From: JAAYEA01 sp012689325
Lineage (GTDB): Bacteria > Chloroflexota > Anaerolineae > JAAYEA01
Length of the DNA stretch: 37,998 nucleotides
Reading direction: 5' to 3'
Assembly: GCA_036841525.1 (NCBI GenBank)
Contig: DAITVZ010000054.1
Location: 1-37,998, forward strand
The position numbers were made by a program, and so were the translations under genes. Shown here piece by piece: positions 7,232 to 15,401 of this stretch (positions are counted from its first letter, which is position 1; the number at the start of each line of letters is the position of its first letter). Under the pieces are notes generated by a model. That model was given only the letters and a program-made list of their open reading frames with translations, was not told the origin of the DNA and did not search any database.

Positions 7232-8413
7232 ATGAAACGAACGCAACTGGTCTTTCTGGTGGTCATTGTCCTCGCCGTTGTCGTGGTTGGGGTATCATAC
7301 CTGCTGCGGCAGTCCGGGGGGATCGACAACTTGGTGGAGGGGCCTCAGACTCTGGAGGTCCGCGTGGTGACGTGCTTGCCCGTAGAGCCGTTCGTCCGCG
7401 AGGCGGCCAGGGCCTTCAACGCGCAGAGCCCCAAGCTGGAGGGCAACCCCATCCACGTCGAGGTCATCCCCATGGATGGCCTCACGGCGCTGGGCCAGTG
7501 GGAGCGCGAAGAGATGGCCCCTATTCCCACGGTCTGGATACCGGACAGCCGCTACCTGGTGGAGCTGGTGAACGCCGCCTATAAGGAAAAGAGGGGCCGT
7601 GACGTTTTTCTGACCGATGGCGAATACCGCACTCGGCCCATCGCTACCTCGCTCTTTTCGTGGGGCATCTACTCCAGCCGCGCCAAGGTGCTGGAGGCCA
7701 AATACGGCGACATCAACTGGCGAGTGATTCACGACGCGGCCATCGCCAAGGGCGGCTGGCCCGAACTGGGCGGCCAGCCGGACTGGGGCTACTTCAAGCT
7801 GGTGGTGCCTAACCCCCAGCGGAACGTGGCAGGGCTCGCGGCCATGATTGCCGCAGCCGGTGAGTATTATGACAAGACCGATATCACCGTTGCCGACGTC
7901 ACCGACCCAGCTTTCCAGGCTTGGCTCAAGGAACTGATGGGCGCCGTCACCGACTTCTCCATAGGCAGCTATTCGGTGGAGAATCTGGCCCTCTTTGGCT
8001 ACTCGGCCGGCGACGGCGGCCAGCTCATGGAGAGCGAGTTGCTGGTGAACATGGCTGGCATCCAGACCCGTTGGGCCGACCCGCTGGTGATCGTCTACCC
8101 CGAGTATCTCACCTGGTTCGACTTTCCCTTCTCGGTGTGGATGGGCGCGGAGACCACAGCCCTGGAAAAGAACGCGGCGCTCGAGTTCCAAAAGTACTTG
8201 TTGAGCGCGGAGGTGCAGAAGCAGGCGCTGCAGCGCGGGCTGAGGCCGGCGAACCTCGAGGTCGATATCACCGCACCGGATAGCCTGTTCGCCCGATGGC
8301 AGCCCCAAGGCGCCGTCACCGTGGTCTCGCGCACGACGCGCATGCGGTGGCCTAGCCGAGACGTGCTTCAGACGCTTCTGCGGTGGTTCGAGCTGAACGT
8401 GGCGCAGCAGTAG
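7232..8413 (+). CDS. Membrane-anchored extracellular solute-binding protein
   Basis: A 393-residue protein with a basic start (MKRTQ) and one hydrophobic segment (about 6-25), so the remainder should face outward. The body resembles type II periplasmic binding proteins: a first strand EVRVVTCLPVEPFVREAARAF, a middle region with PIATSLFSWGIY and NPQRNVAGLAAMIAAAGEYY, and a C-terminal EKNAALEFQKYLLS followed by LQRGLRP. The last is typical of molybdate/iron/sulfate-type binding folds. No lipobox is visible. It directly precedes a longer paralogue that has the same binding fold plus a VWA domain; the two genes abut without a gap. The ligand is unknown and no permease is nearby, so sensing rather than uptake is likely (inference). 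Confidence 0.75.
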   Translation: MKRTQLVFLVVIVLAVVVVGVSYLLRQSGGIDNLVEGPQTLEVRVVTCLPVEPFVREAARAFNAQSPKLEGNPIHVEVIPMDGLTALGQWEREEMAPIPTVWIPDSRYLVELVNAAYKEKRGRDVFLTDGEYRTRPIATSLFSWGIYSSRAKVLEAKYGDINWRVIHDAAIAKGGWPELGGQPDWGYFKLVVPNPQRNVAGLAAMIAAAGEYYDKTDITVADVTDPAFQAWLKELMGAVTDFSIGSYSVENLALFGYSAGDGGQLMESELLVNMAGIQTRWADPLVIVYPEYLTWFDFPFSVWMGAETTALEKNAALEFQKYLLSAEVQKQALQRGLRPANLEVDITAPDSLFARWQPQGAVTVVSRTTRMRWPSRDVLQTLLRWFELNVAQQ

Positions 8414-10132
8414 GTGAGCAACATGAGCACTCGCAACCCGAACACGACGAGCTCCAACCGGCTTTGGACCTGCCTCATCGTCAGCGCGCTCTTGTTGGTG
8501 CCGCTCCTTTGTCTTGGCGCGTGGCTGGGCTACAAGGCGCTGATCTCGCCGGAAGGCGCCAGCATCGTGACCGAAGGCGACGTGACGCTGCGCGTCGGCT
8601 ACACGCCGGAGAAAGAAACGGCGTTTCGCGAGATTGTCAGTCGGTTCAACGGCAGCGGGGCCAAAACCCTCCAGGGGAGGTCCGTGCGCGTCGAAGCCGT
8701 GAGCATGGACGCCGAGAGAATGATGGCGGCGGCGCTGGCGGGCGAAGTGCAGGCCATCTCGCCGGATTCGGCGGTCTGGCTGACGCAGCTCGATGCCTCC
8801 TGGCGCGCTCAGCAGGGCCTGGCCGCGCTGCAGGCAGGGACATCGCTGGTGGGCGAGACCACCCGCTACGCGATCAGCCCCGTGGTGATCGCCATGTGGG
8901 AAGACGTGGCGCACAGCATGGGGGCGCCGGATCGTTCCATCGGCTGGAGCGACCTGATGGACCGGGCGCGCAGCGATCCCGGGTTCCGCTGGAGCCATCC
9001 ATCCACCAATACCGCGAGCGGGCTTCTCGCCACCCTCGCCATGTTCTACGCCGGTTCAGGCAAGACCCGTGGCTTGACCCAGGAAGATGCGCAGGCCGAA
9101 GAGACGTTGGCCTACGTGAGCGCAGTGGAAAAGACGGTCCGTTACTATGGCGAGGGCGAGCTCGCCGTCATACAGCGCGCGCTGACGGACGGCCCCAAGT
9201 TCCTCGATGCCTTTGTGGTGCAAGAGCAACTGGTTATCTACCACAACAGGCAAGCGAGCGGGCATCGGCTCGTGGCCGTGTATCCGAGGGAGGGCACGCT
9301 CTGGCAGGATCACCCCCTGGTGCTGCTGGAACAGCCGGGGCTGACCAGCGACCTGCGCCAGGCGCATGCGGCCTTGCGTGATTACCTCCTCTCGGCGGAC
9401 GCTCAGCAGTTCTTCCTGGAGCAGGGCTACCGGCCGGCCGACCTGTCCGTGCGGTTGGATGCCCCGGGCACGCCGTTCACCAGCGCCAATGGCGTGGACC
9501 CGAGCCAGCCGCAGACGACGCTGCAGATACCTTCCAGCGCGGTAATCGCGGTTGTGCGGGAGGCTTGGGCGTATACCAAGCGGCAGACGAACGTCTACCT
9601 GGTCAGCGACACCTCGGGCAGCATGGCCGACGACAACAAGATCGGCCTGGCTCGCCAGGCGATGCAGACCTTTGTGCAGCAGATCCCCAGCGACCAGGAG
9701 CGGGTCGGGCTGCTGACCTTCGCCTCCGAGGTGCAAGAAGTGGTGCCGCTCGGGGAATTGGGGAGCAACCGGGCGGTGCTCGATGGAGCCATCGCCAACC
9801 TGGCCGCCCGCGGCAACACGGCCCTGCTGGATGCGGTGTACGCGGCCTACGTCAAGCTCCAGGACCTCAAGGACACCGAGCGGATCAACGCCATCGTGGT
9901 GATGACGGATGGACGCGAGAATCGCTCGCGCATGCAGCTCACCGATCTGGTGCGCAGGATCCAGGCTGGAAACGCGGGCGGTGTACCCGTCGTGATCTTT
10001 TGCATCGCCTACGGTGAGGATGCGGACATGCAGATGCTGCGGACCATCGCGGAGGCCAGTGGCGGGCAAGCGCGGGAAGGCAGCCTCGAAACGATCCAGG
10101 AGCTCTACAAGTTGCTCAGCACGTACTTTTAG
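8414..10132 (+). CDS. Membrane-anchored solute-binding domain fused to a VWA domain
   Basis: A 572-residue protein. A short cytoplasmic tail and one membrane segment (about 17-40) precede a type II solute-binding domain (about 55-365), whose closing part ALRDYLLSADAQQFFLEQGYRP parallels the gene upstream. A von Willebrand factor A domain fills the C-terminus (about 390-572). Its MIDAS metal site is intact: DTSGS (D399, S401, S403), the TALLDAV loop, and MTDGREN (D499). VWA domains bind protein partners through a divalent ion. The GTG at 8414 follows the previous stop with no gap; an ATG three codons later is an equally possible start. A ligand-responsive surface protein that binds a partner is the simplest reading. 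Confidence 0.82.
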   Translation: MSNMSTRNPNTTSSNRLWTCLIVSALLLVPLLCLGAWLGYKALISPEGASIVTEGDVTLRVGYTPEKETAFREIVSRFNGSGAKTLQGRSVRVEAVSMDAERMMAAALAGEVQAISPDSAVWLTQLDASWRAQQGLAALQAGTSLVGETTRYAISPVVIAMWEDVAHSMGAPDRSIGWSDLMDRARSDPGFRWSHPSTNTASGLLATLAMFYAGSGKTRGLTQEDAQAEETLAYVSAVEKTVRYYGEGELAVIQRALTDGPKFLDAFVVQEQLVIYHNRQASGHRLVAVYPREGTLWQDHPLVLLEQPGLTSDLRQAHAALRDYLLSADAQQFFLEQGYRPADLSVRLDAPGTPFTSANGVDPSQPQTTLQIPSSAVIAVVREAWAYTKRQTNVYLVSDTSGSMADDNKIGLARQAMQTFVQQIPSDQERVGLLTFASEVQEVVPLGELGSNRAVLDGAIANLAARGNTALLDAVYAAYVKLQDLKDTERINAIVVMTDGRENRSRMQLTDLVRRIQAGNAGGVPVVIFCIAYGEDADMQMLRTIAEASGGQAREGSLETIQELYKLLSTYF

Positions 10133-10166
10133 CGTCACCCTCGCCGGGGCGGACAAGAGGATCAGG

Positions 10167-10985
10167 ATGCCAGCCAGATCATCGAAACAGGACATCAAGC
10201 AACGGGCGACATGGGCGATCGTGTCCTATTCGATCTTTCGCCTAGAAAGCGCTCTGACCATCGCCATCACGGTCTTGCTGATCTTTCTGTACCCTGCCCC
10301 CTTTCCCTGGTGGAAATGGTGGTACTGGCTGGTGCTCGGCGCCGTGGGAGAGGTCCTGATTATCTATACCAGCATCGTCGACGAGACCACGGCACAGCGC
10401 GTGGTGGCCGACATGTTCCAGCAGCGCTTCGACCCGAATGGAATACGCCAGACCAAGTATCGCGATAGTCTGCAGCGCGCTTTGGAGTACCGGCGCCGGA
10501 TCGAGACGACGATTCGCGGGCAGCACTCCGAGGTGCTCAAGGGCTATCTTGAGAGCGCCATGACCCAGGTCACGGACTGGATCGCCAATATCTATCGCTT
10601 GGCCAAGCGGCTAGACGAGTACGAGGGCGATTCGGTGATCCAGCGGGACACTCTGGCGCTGCCCAAGCAGATCCAGCACGCCGAGGCTAAGCTCAGGCTG
10701 GAGGATAGCGAGCAGGTCCGGCAAGAGCTGCGCCAGATGATCGCCAGCAAGCGCGTTCAGGTGCAAAACCTCACGGATCTAGAGAACGCCATGCAGAAAG
10801 CCGAGCTGCAGATGGAGAACAGCCTCACTGCCCTGGGCACGCTGTATTCCCAGCTCTTGCTGCTCGATGCCAAAGAGGTAGATAGCGGCCGCGCGCGCAA
10901 CATCTCCCAGAGCATCCAGGATCAGGTGTCGGCGCTGCAGAACGTGGTCTCGGCCCTGGATGAGGTCTACAAGCGAACGGCTTGA
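10167..10985 (+). CDS. Two-pass membrane protein with long C-terminal coiled coil
   Basis: A 272-residue protein that I cannot assign to a named family. Two hydrophobic segments lie near the N-terminus (about 33-48 and 53-75), separated by a short aromatic, proline-rich turn (YPAPFPWWKWWYW). Both ends should therefore be on the same side, probably the cytoplasm. The remaining 190 residues are charged and helical with heptad-like patterning. I chose the ATG at 10167 because GAGG (10157-10160) lies six bases upstream and the longer frame overlaps the VWA gene with unrelated composition. It follows the VWA gene by 34 bases, so it is probably the membrane partner of that module. Its helical cytoplasmic part could contact the PspA-like protein, but this is speculation. 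Confidence 0.7.
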   Translation: MPARSSKQDIKQRATWAIVSYSIFRLESALTIAITVLLIFLYPAPFPWWKWWYWLVLGAVGEVLIIYTSIVDETTAQRVVADMFQQRFDPNGIRQTKYRDSLQRALEYRRRIETTIRGQHSEVLKGYLESAMTQVTDWIANIYRLAKRLDEYEGDSVIQRDTLALPKQIQHAEAKLRLEDSEQVRQELRQMIASKRVQVQNLTDLENAMQKAELQMENSLTALGTLYSQLLLLDAKEVDSGRARNISQSIQDQVSALQNVVSALDEVYKRTA

Positions 10986-11004
10986 TTTCACAAGGAGGGT
11001 ATCC

Positions 11005-12150
11005 TTGTCCAAGTTCTTGAGAATCTCGTTTGTTTTCGCCCTGCTGCTGGCGCTCAGCCTGGGCGCCGCAGGCTGCCGATCCGCCAAGCCGGAGGGCGAG
11101 GTGCTTGTCTATGTCACCGTCCCGCTTTCCGGTTTTCAGGCCAACGCCGGGCAGACCGTGCTCGGTGGGGTGCGGCTCATGGCCGATCAGATCAACTCGG
11201 GCGGCGGTCTGTTGGGGCGCGAGGTCAAGGTCGTGGCGCTGGACGACGAGTCCGATTCCGACGTGGCCCTGGCAGTGGCCGAGGAGGTCAAGAACGCGAT
11301 CCAGGCCGGCCAGCCCGTGTTGGGTGTGATCGGCCACCTGAATAGCGGGCAGACGCTCGCCGCGATGGAGGTATACAAGGACCTATCGCTGGTTGTCGTG
11401 ACGCCCACAGCCTCCGAGGTATCGCTCACCAACAAGGGCTACACCAACTTTTTCCGGGTGAACGCCAATGATCAGGTGCAGGCTCGGGTGGACGCCGAAT
11501 TCCTCGTCAAGACCCTGGGAGCCAAGCGTATCGCCGTCATCCACAACGACACCGAGTATGGCATCGGGTTGCGCGACCAGATCAGCGCCGAATTGGTGCG
11601 GCTGGGCGCAGTGGTAGCTCTGACATTGCAGGTGGCCGAAGGACAGGAGACCTACTCGAACGAAGTGACCGCCGTCAAACAGGCCGGCGTCGATGCCCTC
11701 TTTTACGCGGGATACGAGATCGAAGCGCCCTACCTGCGCATCGAGCTCGTCGACGCTGGCTTGGCCCAGCCCATGCTGGTCAGCGATGGCGCTTTCCTCA
11801 CGACAACCATCGATGAGGCGGAAGGTCGGGCGGAGGGGATGTACGTCAGCGCCTTCGCGCCCAGCCCCGCGGCCGTTGCGGACGCCCAGTGGCTCAAGCG
11901 GTACCGCGAGGTCGAATACCGCAACCCAGACACCTACTCCATCAACGGCTACAGCTCGCTGGCCGTGCTGGCCGAGGGCGCCGAAAAGTCCAAGAGCCTG
12001 GATCCGGCCAAGGTTGCCAGCGCCCTGCGCGGCATCCAGTTTGAGACACTCATCGGGCAGATCTCCTACACCGAAAGCGGCGACCTCAAGGAGCCACGCA
12101 TCTATGTGTTCCAGGTGCGAGATGGCGCCTTTGTGCAGGTTCAGCCTTGA
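11005..12150 (+). CDS. LivK-like branched-chain amino acid/amide-type substrate-binding lipoprotein
   Basis: A 381-residue type I periplasmic binding protein (Leu/Ile/Val-binding family). The N-terminus SKFLRIS, a hydrophobic stretch and LGAAGC (C24) form a lipoprotein signal. The mature part shows the family order: VTVPLSGFQANAGQTVLGGVRLMADQINSGGGLLGR, VVALDDESD, GVIGHLNSGQT, VVTPTASE and HNDTEYGIGLRDQ. The TTG at 11005 is chosen since AAGGAGGG (10992-10999) lies five bases upstream and the signal peptide then has normal length. No LivHMGF permease or ATPase genes are present, so it may serve as an orphan binding protein or as the sensor part of the preceding module. An intrinsic terminator follows at once. 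Confidence 0.85.
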   Translation: MSKFLRISFVFALLLALSLGAAGCRSAKPEGEVLVYVTVPLSGFQANAGQTVLGGVRLMADQINSGGGLLGREVKVVALDDESDSDVALAVAEEVKNAIQAGQPVLGVIGHLNSGQTLAAMEVYKDLSLVVVTPTASEVSLTNKGYTNFFRVNANDQVQARVDAEFLVKTLGAKRIAVIHNDTEYGIGLRDQISAELVRLGAVVALTLQVAEGQETYSNEVTAVKQAGVDALFYAGYEIEAPYLRIELVDAGLAQPMLVSDGAFLTTTIDEAEGRAEGMYVSAFAPSPAAVADAQWLKRYREVEYRNPDTYSINGYSSLAVLAEGAEKSKSLDPAKVASALRGIQFETLIGQISYTESGDLKEPRIYVFQVRDGAFVQVQP

Positions 12151-12178
12151 TGGCGCCGCCTACTGCTTGACGGCCTAT

Positions 12179-12205
12179 GGCCAGGGAACACCCCTGGCCT
12201 TTTTT
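12179..12205 (+). terminator. Intrinsic terminator after the LivK-like gene
   Basis: GGCCAGGG (12179-12186) pairs perfectly with CCCTGGCC (12192-12199) around a five-base loop and is followed by six T residues (12200-12205). Confidence 0.92.
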
Positions 12206-12212
12206 GATCTTG

Positions 12213-12221
12213 TGGTATAAT
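12213..12221 (+). promoter_or_regulatory. Extended -10 promoter for the C11 protease gene
   Basis: TGGTATAAT combines an extended -10 TGn with a perfect TATAAT (12216-12221). No good -35 is seen at the proper distance, where the terminator stem lies. The protease start is about 50 bases downstream. Confidence 0.65.
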
Positions 12222-12269
12222 GGGGCTTCAGTAGGGCCCGTCCCGATCCAGAACGACAAGGAGAGGCTT

Positions 12270-13685
12270 ATGCCGTCCAGCCATAGCCCCAGCTTCTGGT
12301 CCGGCTTTATCACCTGGATTCTCGCTTTCCTGAAAGGATCCCGGCCAACGCCCACTCCTACTGGGCCGGAACCTCGCCGCAAGTGGACCTTCATGGTCTA
12401 TCTCGCCGGTGACAATAACCTGGAGGCCGCCGCGCGCAAGGATCTCACCGAGATGAAATCGGTGGGTTCCACCGACCAGGTGAACATCGTGGCCCAGTTC
12501 GACGGCATGCATGACCAGGGGACGCGTCGGTACCACATACGTCGCCAGGGCTCCCTGGACGACGACGTGGTCGCGCGCCTGCCCGAGGTGAACACCGGGG
12601 ACCCGGCCGCCCTGCGCGACTTTGTGCTATGGGCCCACCAGCGCTATGCCGCGGAGCGGTACGCACTGATCCTCTGGAATCACGGGACTGGCTGGAAGGA
12701 TGAGGACATCTATTACGGCTTGCGCAAGCGCGGCATCCGCCCGGATGAGCTGACCCGCGGCCAGATGCGCAGCCTGACCTCGGGCAATAGCAGTCGCTCG
12801 CTCTTTCGCTCCTCCATCGAGACCTTGGCGGTCGAGACCGTGCAGAAGGGCCGTGCCATCCTCTTTGACGATACCTCCGCTGACTTTTTGGACAACGTGG
12901 AGATGAAGCAGGTGCTGGAGCAGGCCGCAGAGCAGATTGGCCGCAAGATCGACCTGCTGGGCTGCGACGCCTGCCTGATGAGCATGCTGGAGGTCGCTTA
13001 TCAGCTCCGCACCTCGTGTTCGTGCTTTGTTGCCTCTCAGGAGGAAGAGCCCGGAGATGGCTGGCCCTATGACGGGGTCCTTCGTCGCTTGGTCGACAAC
13101 CCCGACATGTCGCCGCGACTTCTCGCAGCCACCATTGTGGAAGAGTACAACAACTTTTACCGCAACCAGTTCCCGAATCTGCCCGTCACCCAGTCGGCCA
13201 TGGACCTGGAGCACCTGGATCCGCTGGCCCAGGGGATCGATGCCTTGGCGGACGTGCTCCGCGCCGCTTTGGAGGCGGATTGGCAAAAAGGCAACGCCTT
13301 GATCAGTCTCGCCCTTTACGACGTCCAAAAGTTCACCGACCGCGACTATGTGGACTTGGCCCACTTTTGCGAGCTCTTGGCGGAGCAGAACCCGCGCACA
13401 GCCATCGCCGATGCCGCACAGCGCCTGATCGAGCTGCTGCAGCAGAGCGGCGACGACTCGATCATCATCGCGGAGGGACACTCGGGTCCGGGGATGCGGC
13501 ACGTGACCGGGGCCTCGATCTACTTGCCCCAGCACATCCTCTCGCCGCTCTATATGCGCCTGCTGATGACCCAAGAACACCGGTGGGACGAGTTCCTGCA
13601 CATCAAGCTGGACACGCATCAGCGCAGCGCGCGCAAGACCTTTCGCCCAGGAGGCCCCGATGACCGCACACCCAAACGACGTTGA
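12270..13685 (+). CDS. Clostripain-family (C11) cysteine peptidase
   Basis: A 471-residue protein of the C11 family (clan CD, caspase-like fold), which usually cleaves after arginine or lysine. The core starts at KWTFMVYLAGDNNLE (39-52). The catalytic histidine is H138 in LWNHGTGW, and the nucleophile is C235 in LLGCDACLMSMLEVAYQL. VASQEEEPGDGWPYD (255-269) is also a family hallmark. A short hydrophobic stretch (about 9-22) may be an N-terminal anchor, but it is not a clear cleavable signal. The ATG at 12270 follows AAGGAG (12258-12263) by six bases. The 3' end overlaps the PfkB-type kinase by 26 bases, so the two are cotranscribed. Its substrate is not evident. Confidence 0.9.
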   Translation: MPSSHSPSFWSGFITWILAFLKGSRPTPTPTGPEPRRKWTFMVYLAGDNNLEAAARKDLTEMKSVGSTDQVNIVAQFDGMHDQGTRRYHIRRQGSLDDDVVARLPEVNTGDPAALRDFVLWAHQRYAAERYALILWNHGTGWKDEDIYYGLRKRGIRPDELTRGQMRSLTSGNSSRSLFRSSIETLAVETVQKGRAILFDDTSADFLDNVEMKQVLEQAAEQIGRKIDLLGCDACLMSMLEVAYQLRTSCSCFVASQEEEPGDGWPYDGVLRRLVDNPDMSPRLLAATIVEEYNNFYRNQFPNLPVTQSAMDLEHLDPLAQGIDALADVLRAALEADWQKGNALISLALYDVQKFTDRDYVDLAHFCELLAEQNPRTAIADAAQRLIELLQQSGDDSIIIAEGHSGPGMRHVTGASIYLPQHILSPLYMRLLMTQEHRWDEFLHIKLDTHQRSARKTFRPGGPDDRTPKRR

Positions 13686-14547
13686 CGTCGCCATGATCGG
13701 GCATTACGCCCTGGACAAGATCATCTACCTGGGCAAGGAGCAGCTATCCCTGGGCGGGGCGGTCTATTACGGCGGGGTCGCCCTGCGGCGACAAGGCTTT
13801 CGCGTGGCCGTGGTGACCCGCTTGGCGCGGCGAGACTGGGCTATGCTGGACGAGTTGGTGAGTGAGGGGATCGAGGTCTACGCGGCGGAGGCATCGGCCA
13901 CGTCAGGCATCGAGAACACCTACCCAACGGAGGACATGAACCACCGCACCTGCAGGCCCCTGGCCTTCGCCGGGGCCTTCCGGCCCGAGGATATCCCTGA
14001 TCTGCTCCCGCGGATCTGGCTCGTCGGGCCAATTATCGCCGGCGAAGTGGACGTCCCCCTGCTTCGCAAGCTCCATGCCAGCGGCGCCCCCGTGGCCCTG
14101 GACATCCAGGGCTTTATCCGTGTCCCCGAGAACGATCAACTCGTCTTCAGGCCGTGGCCGGACATGGCGGAGGGCCTGGGTTATGTCAAATATCTGAAGG
14201 CGGACGATGCGGAGACTTTGGCGCTGACAGGACGCACGGATCTGCGCGAAGCGGCTAGGGAGTTGGCGGGCTACGGGCCCAGCGAGGTCGCGCTGACTCA
14301 CGGAGGCGGCTTGGTGGTCTATGCCGAGGGCAGCTTTTGCGAGGCGGCTTTCCGGCCGAGCCAGATCCGCGGTCGCACAGGCCGCGGGGATACTACCTTC
14401 GCCACCTACGTGGCACGACGGCTCGCCCTGCCGCCCGAACGGGCCTGCCAGTATGCGGCCGCCGTGGCCTCGCTCAAGATGGAAGCGCCCGGGCCATTTC
14501 GGCGGCCGCTCAGCGACGTGGAGGACTATATCCGCAGACGGCCCTAG
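13660..14547 (+). CDS. PfkB/ribokinase-family carbohydrate kinase
   Basis: A 295-residue sugar or nucleoside kinase of the PfkB family. The N-terminal substrate-binding motif is LGGAVYYGGVALRRQG (31-46), and the C-terminal signature is TGRGDTTFATYVARRLA with the catalytic base D244. The usual anion-hole GAGD reads GRGD here. The region LKADDAETLALTG (179-191) matches the family's KxNxxE segment in a diverged form. The start lies inside the C11 protease gene behind AGGAGG (13649-13654), five bases before the ATG. The stop overlaps that of the convergent DUF1638 gene by four bases. The substrate is unknown; myo-inositol, nucleosides or other sugars are all possible. Confidence 0.85.
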   Translation: MTAHPNDVDVAMIGHYALDKIIYLGKEQLSLGGAVYYGGVALRRQGFRVAVVTRLARRDWAMLDELVSEGIEVYAAEASATSGIENTYPTEDMNHRTCRPLAFAGAFRPEDIPDLLPRIWLVGPIIAGEVDVPLLRKLHASGAPVALDIQGFIRVPENDQLVFRPWPDMAEGLGYVKYLKADDAETLALTGRTDLREAARELAGYGPSEVALTHGGGLVVYAEGSFCEAAFRPSQIRGRTGRGDTTFATYVARRLALPPERACQYAAAVASLKMEAPGPFRRPLSDVEDYIRRRP

Positions 14548-15320
14548 CCGCCCAGATCCTTCGCGCCTTGGCAAGCGGCGCACCAGCCAGCGCGGACGAT
14601 CTCGTCGCCATACGTGGCGACGATCTGTTGGCCCGGGGCGACGCGCAGGAAACGAGCCTCGTCCCAATTGCCGTGCAGCAGATCCCGGACCAGATCCATC
14701 TGGCCATCGACCTCGTGGTACTCCCACCCACGCCGCGCCGCTTCTTCCTGCACGCCCTGGCGGTAGTCCGGCAGCCCAGCGTCCGGAATGCTGATGTAGG
14801 TGGCGTGGCGGTAGTGGGCCTTCCATGCCCCCATCACCTCCATGAGATAGTCCGCGTTTTCCTTGCCATACTTGGCGACGTATTCGGCATAGGTGTCCTT
14901 GGACTTGCCCTCGTCGGCCGCACCCAAGGCGAACGAGCTATCCGCACCACGACGCTCGATATAGTCCGGCGTGTAGTAGTAGGTTCCCGGGCGCTCGGTG
15001 AACTGGACGCGATACGCTTCGCGGGAACCAAGGTAGAGAGTGATGCAATCGTGCGCTCGCGGCAGGACCACCGGCACCTGGCCCGCGGCGATCCCCGCGA
15101 GGGCATTGCCGCAAAGGCCATAGGCCAGCACGATGGCGTCATAGCGTTCCGGCTGCACGGCGCTGATCATCTTTTGCAGCTCGTCCTGCAGATTCGCAGG
15201 GACGTTATGCAGCCCCTTCTCGACCAGTTGCATGTCGACGATGTGGGGGCTGGTCGCCGCACACAGGTACGCCTCTCGGGCCAGGACTTCACACACGATC
15301 GCCTTGATTCTCACGGCCAT
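14544..15320 (-). CDS. DUF1638 protein, likely accessory to corrinoid methyl transfer
   Basis: A 258-residue protein matching my recollection of the DUF1638 family, whose biochemical role is not established to my knowledge. It is rich in conserved-looking cysteine and histidine: C10, C20, C70 in AYGLCGNALAG, H90 and C92 in RAHDC, and a C-terminal C247-x2-C250. This suggests a metal or corrinoid-related site. GAGGAG lies just upstream of the ATG. It is the last gene of the corrinoid cluster, after the pterin methyltransferase gene, with a hairpin in the 81-base gap between them. It ends head-on against the PfkB gene with a four-base overlap of stops. Confidence 0.75.
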   Translation of the reverse strand: MAVRIKAIVCEVLAREAYLCAATSPHIVDMQLVEKGLHNVPANLQDELQKMISAVQPERYDAIVLAYGLCGNALAGIAAGQVPVVLPRAHDCITLYLGSREAYRVQFTERPGTYYYTPDYIERRGADSSFALGAADEGKSKDTYAEYVAKYGKENADYLMEVMGAWKAHYRHATYISIPDAGLPDYRQGVQEEAARRGWEYHEVDGQMDLVRDLLHGNWDEARFLRVAPGQQIVATYGDEIVRAGWCAACQGAKDLGG

Positions 15321-15337
15321 CTCTCCTCAAACGTAGA

Positions 15338-15373
15338 ATCAGCAAACAGGCCGGAGGTGATTCTCCGGCCTGT
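15338..15373 (-). terminator. Hairpin between the methyltransferase and DUF1638 genes
   Basis: On the minus strand ACAGGCCGGAG (15373-15363) pairs perfectly with CTCCGGCCTGT (15356-15346) around a six-base loop. The tail is TTTGCTGATT. The T-run is short, so it may be a partial terminator or attenuator lowering expression of the DUF1638 gene. Its exit TGTTTGCTG is identical to that of the hairpin after oppC. Confidence 0.65.
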
Positions 15374-15401
15374 CTGGGTATAGCTCTTCTTGGCTCCGCG
15401 A

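Noticed and set aside
7295..8998. 567-residue open frame on the minus strand
   Set aside because: It lies antisense to both solute-binding genes. Its protein is rich in His, Arg, Gly and Ala with no fold-like pattern, as expected for the reverse frame of high-GC codons.
9056..10198. 380-residue open frame on the minus strand
   Set aside because: Antisense to the SBP-VWA gene, which has clear motifs; the reverse product shows none.
12627..13694. 355-residue open frame on the minus strand
   Set aside because: Antisense to the C11 protease, whose catalytic motifs prove the plus strand is coding.
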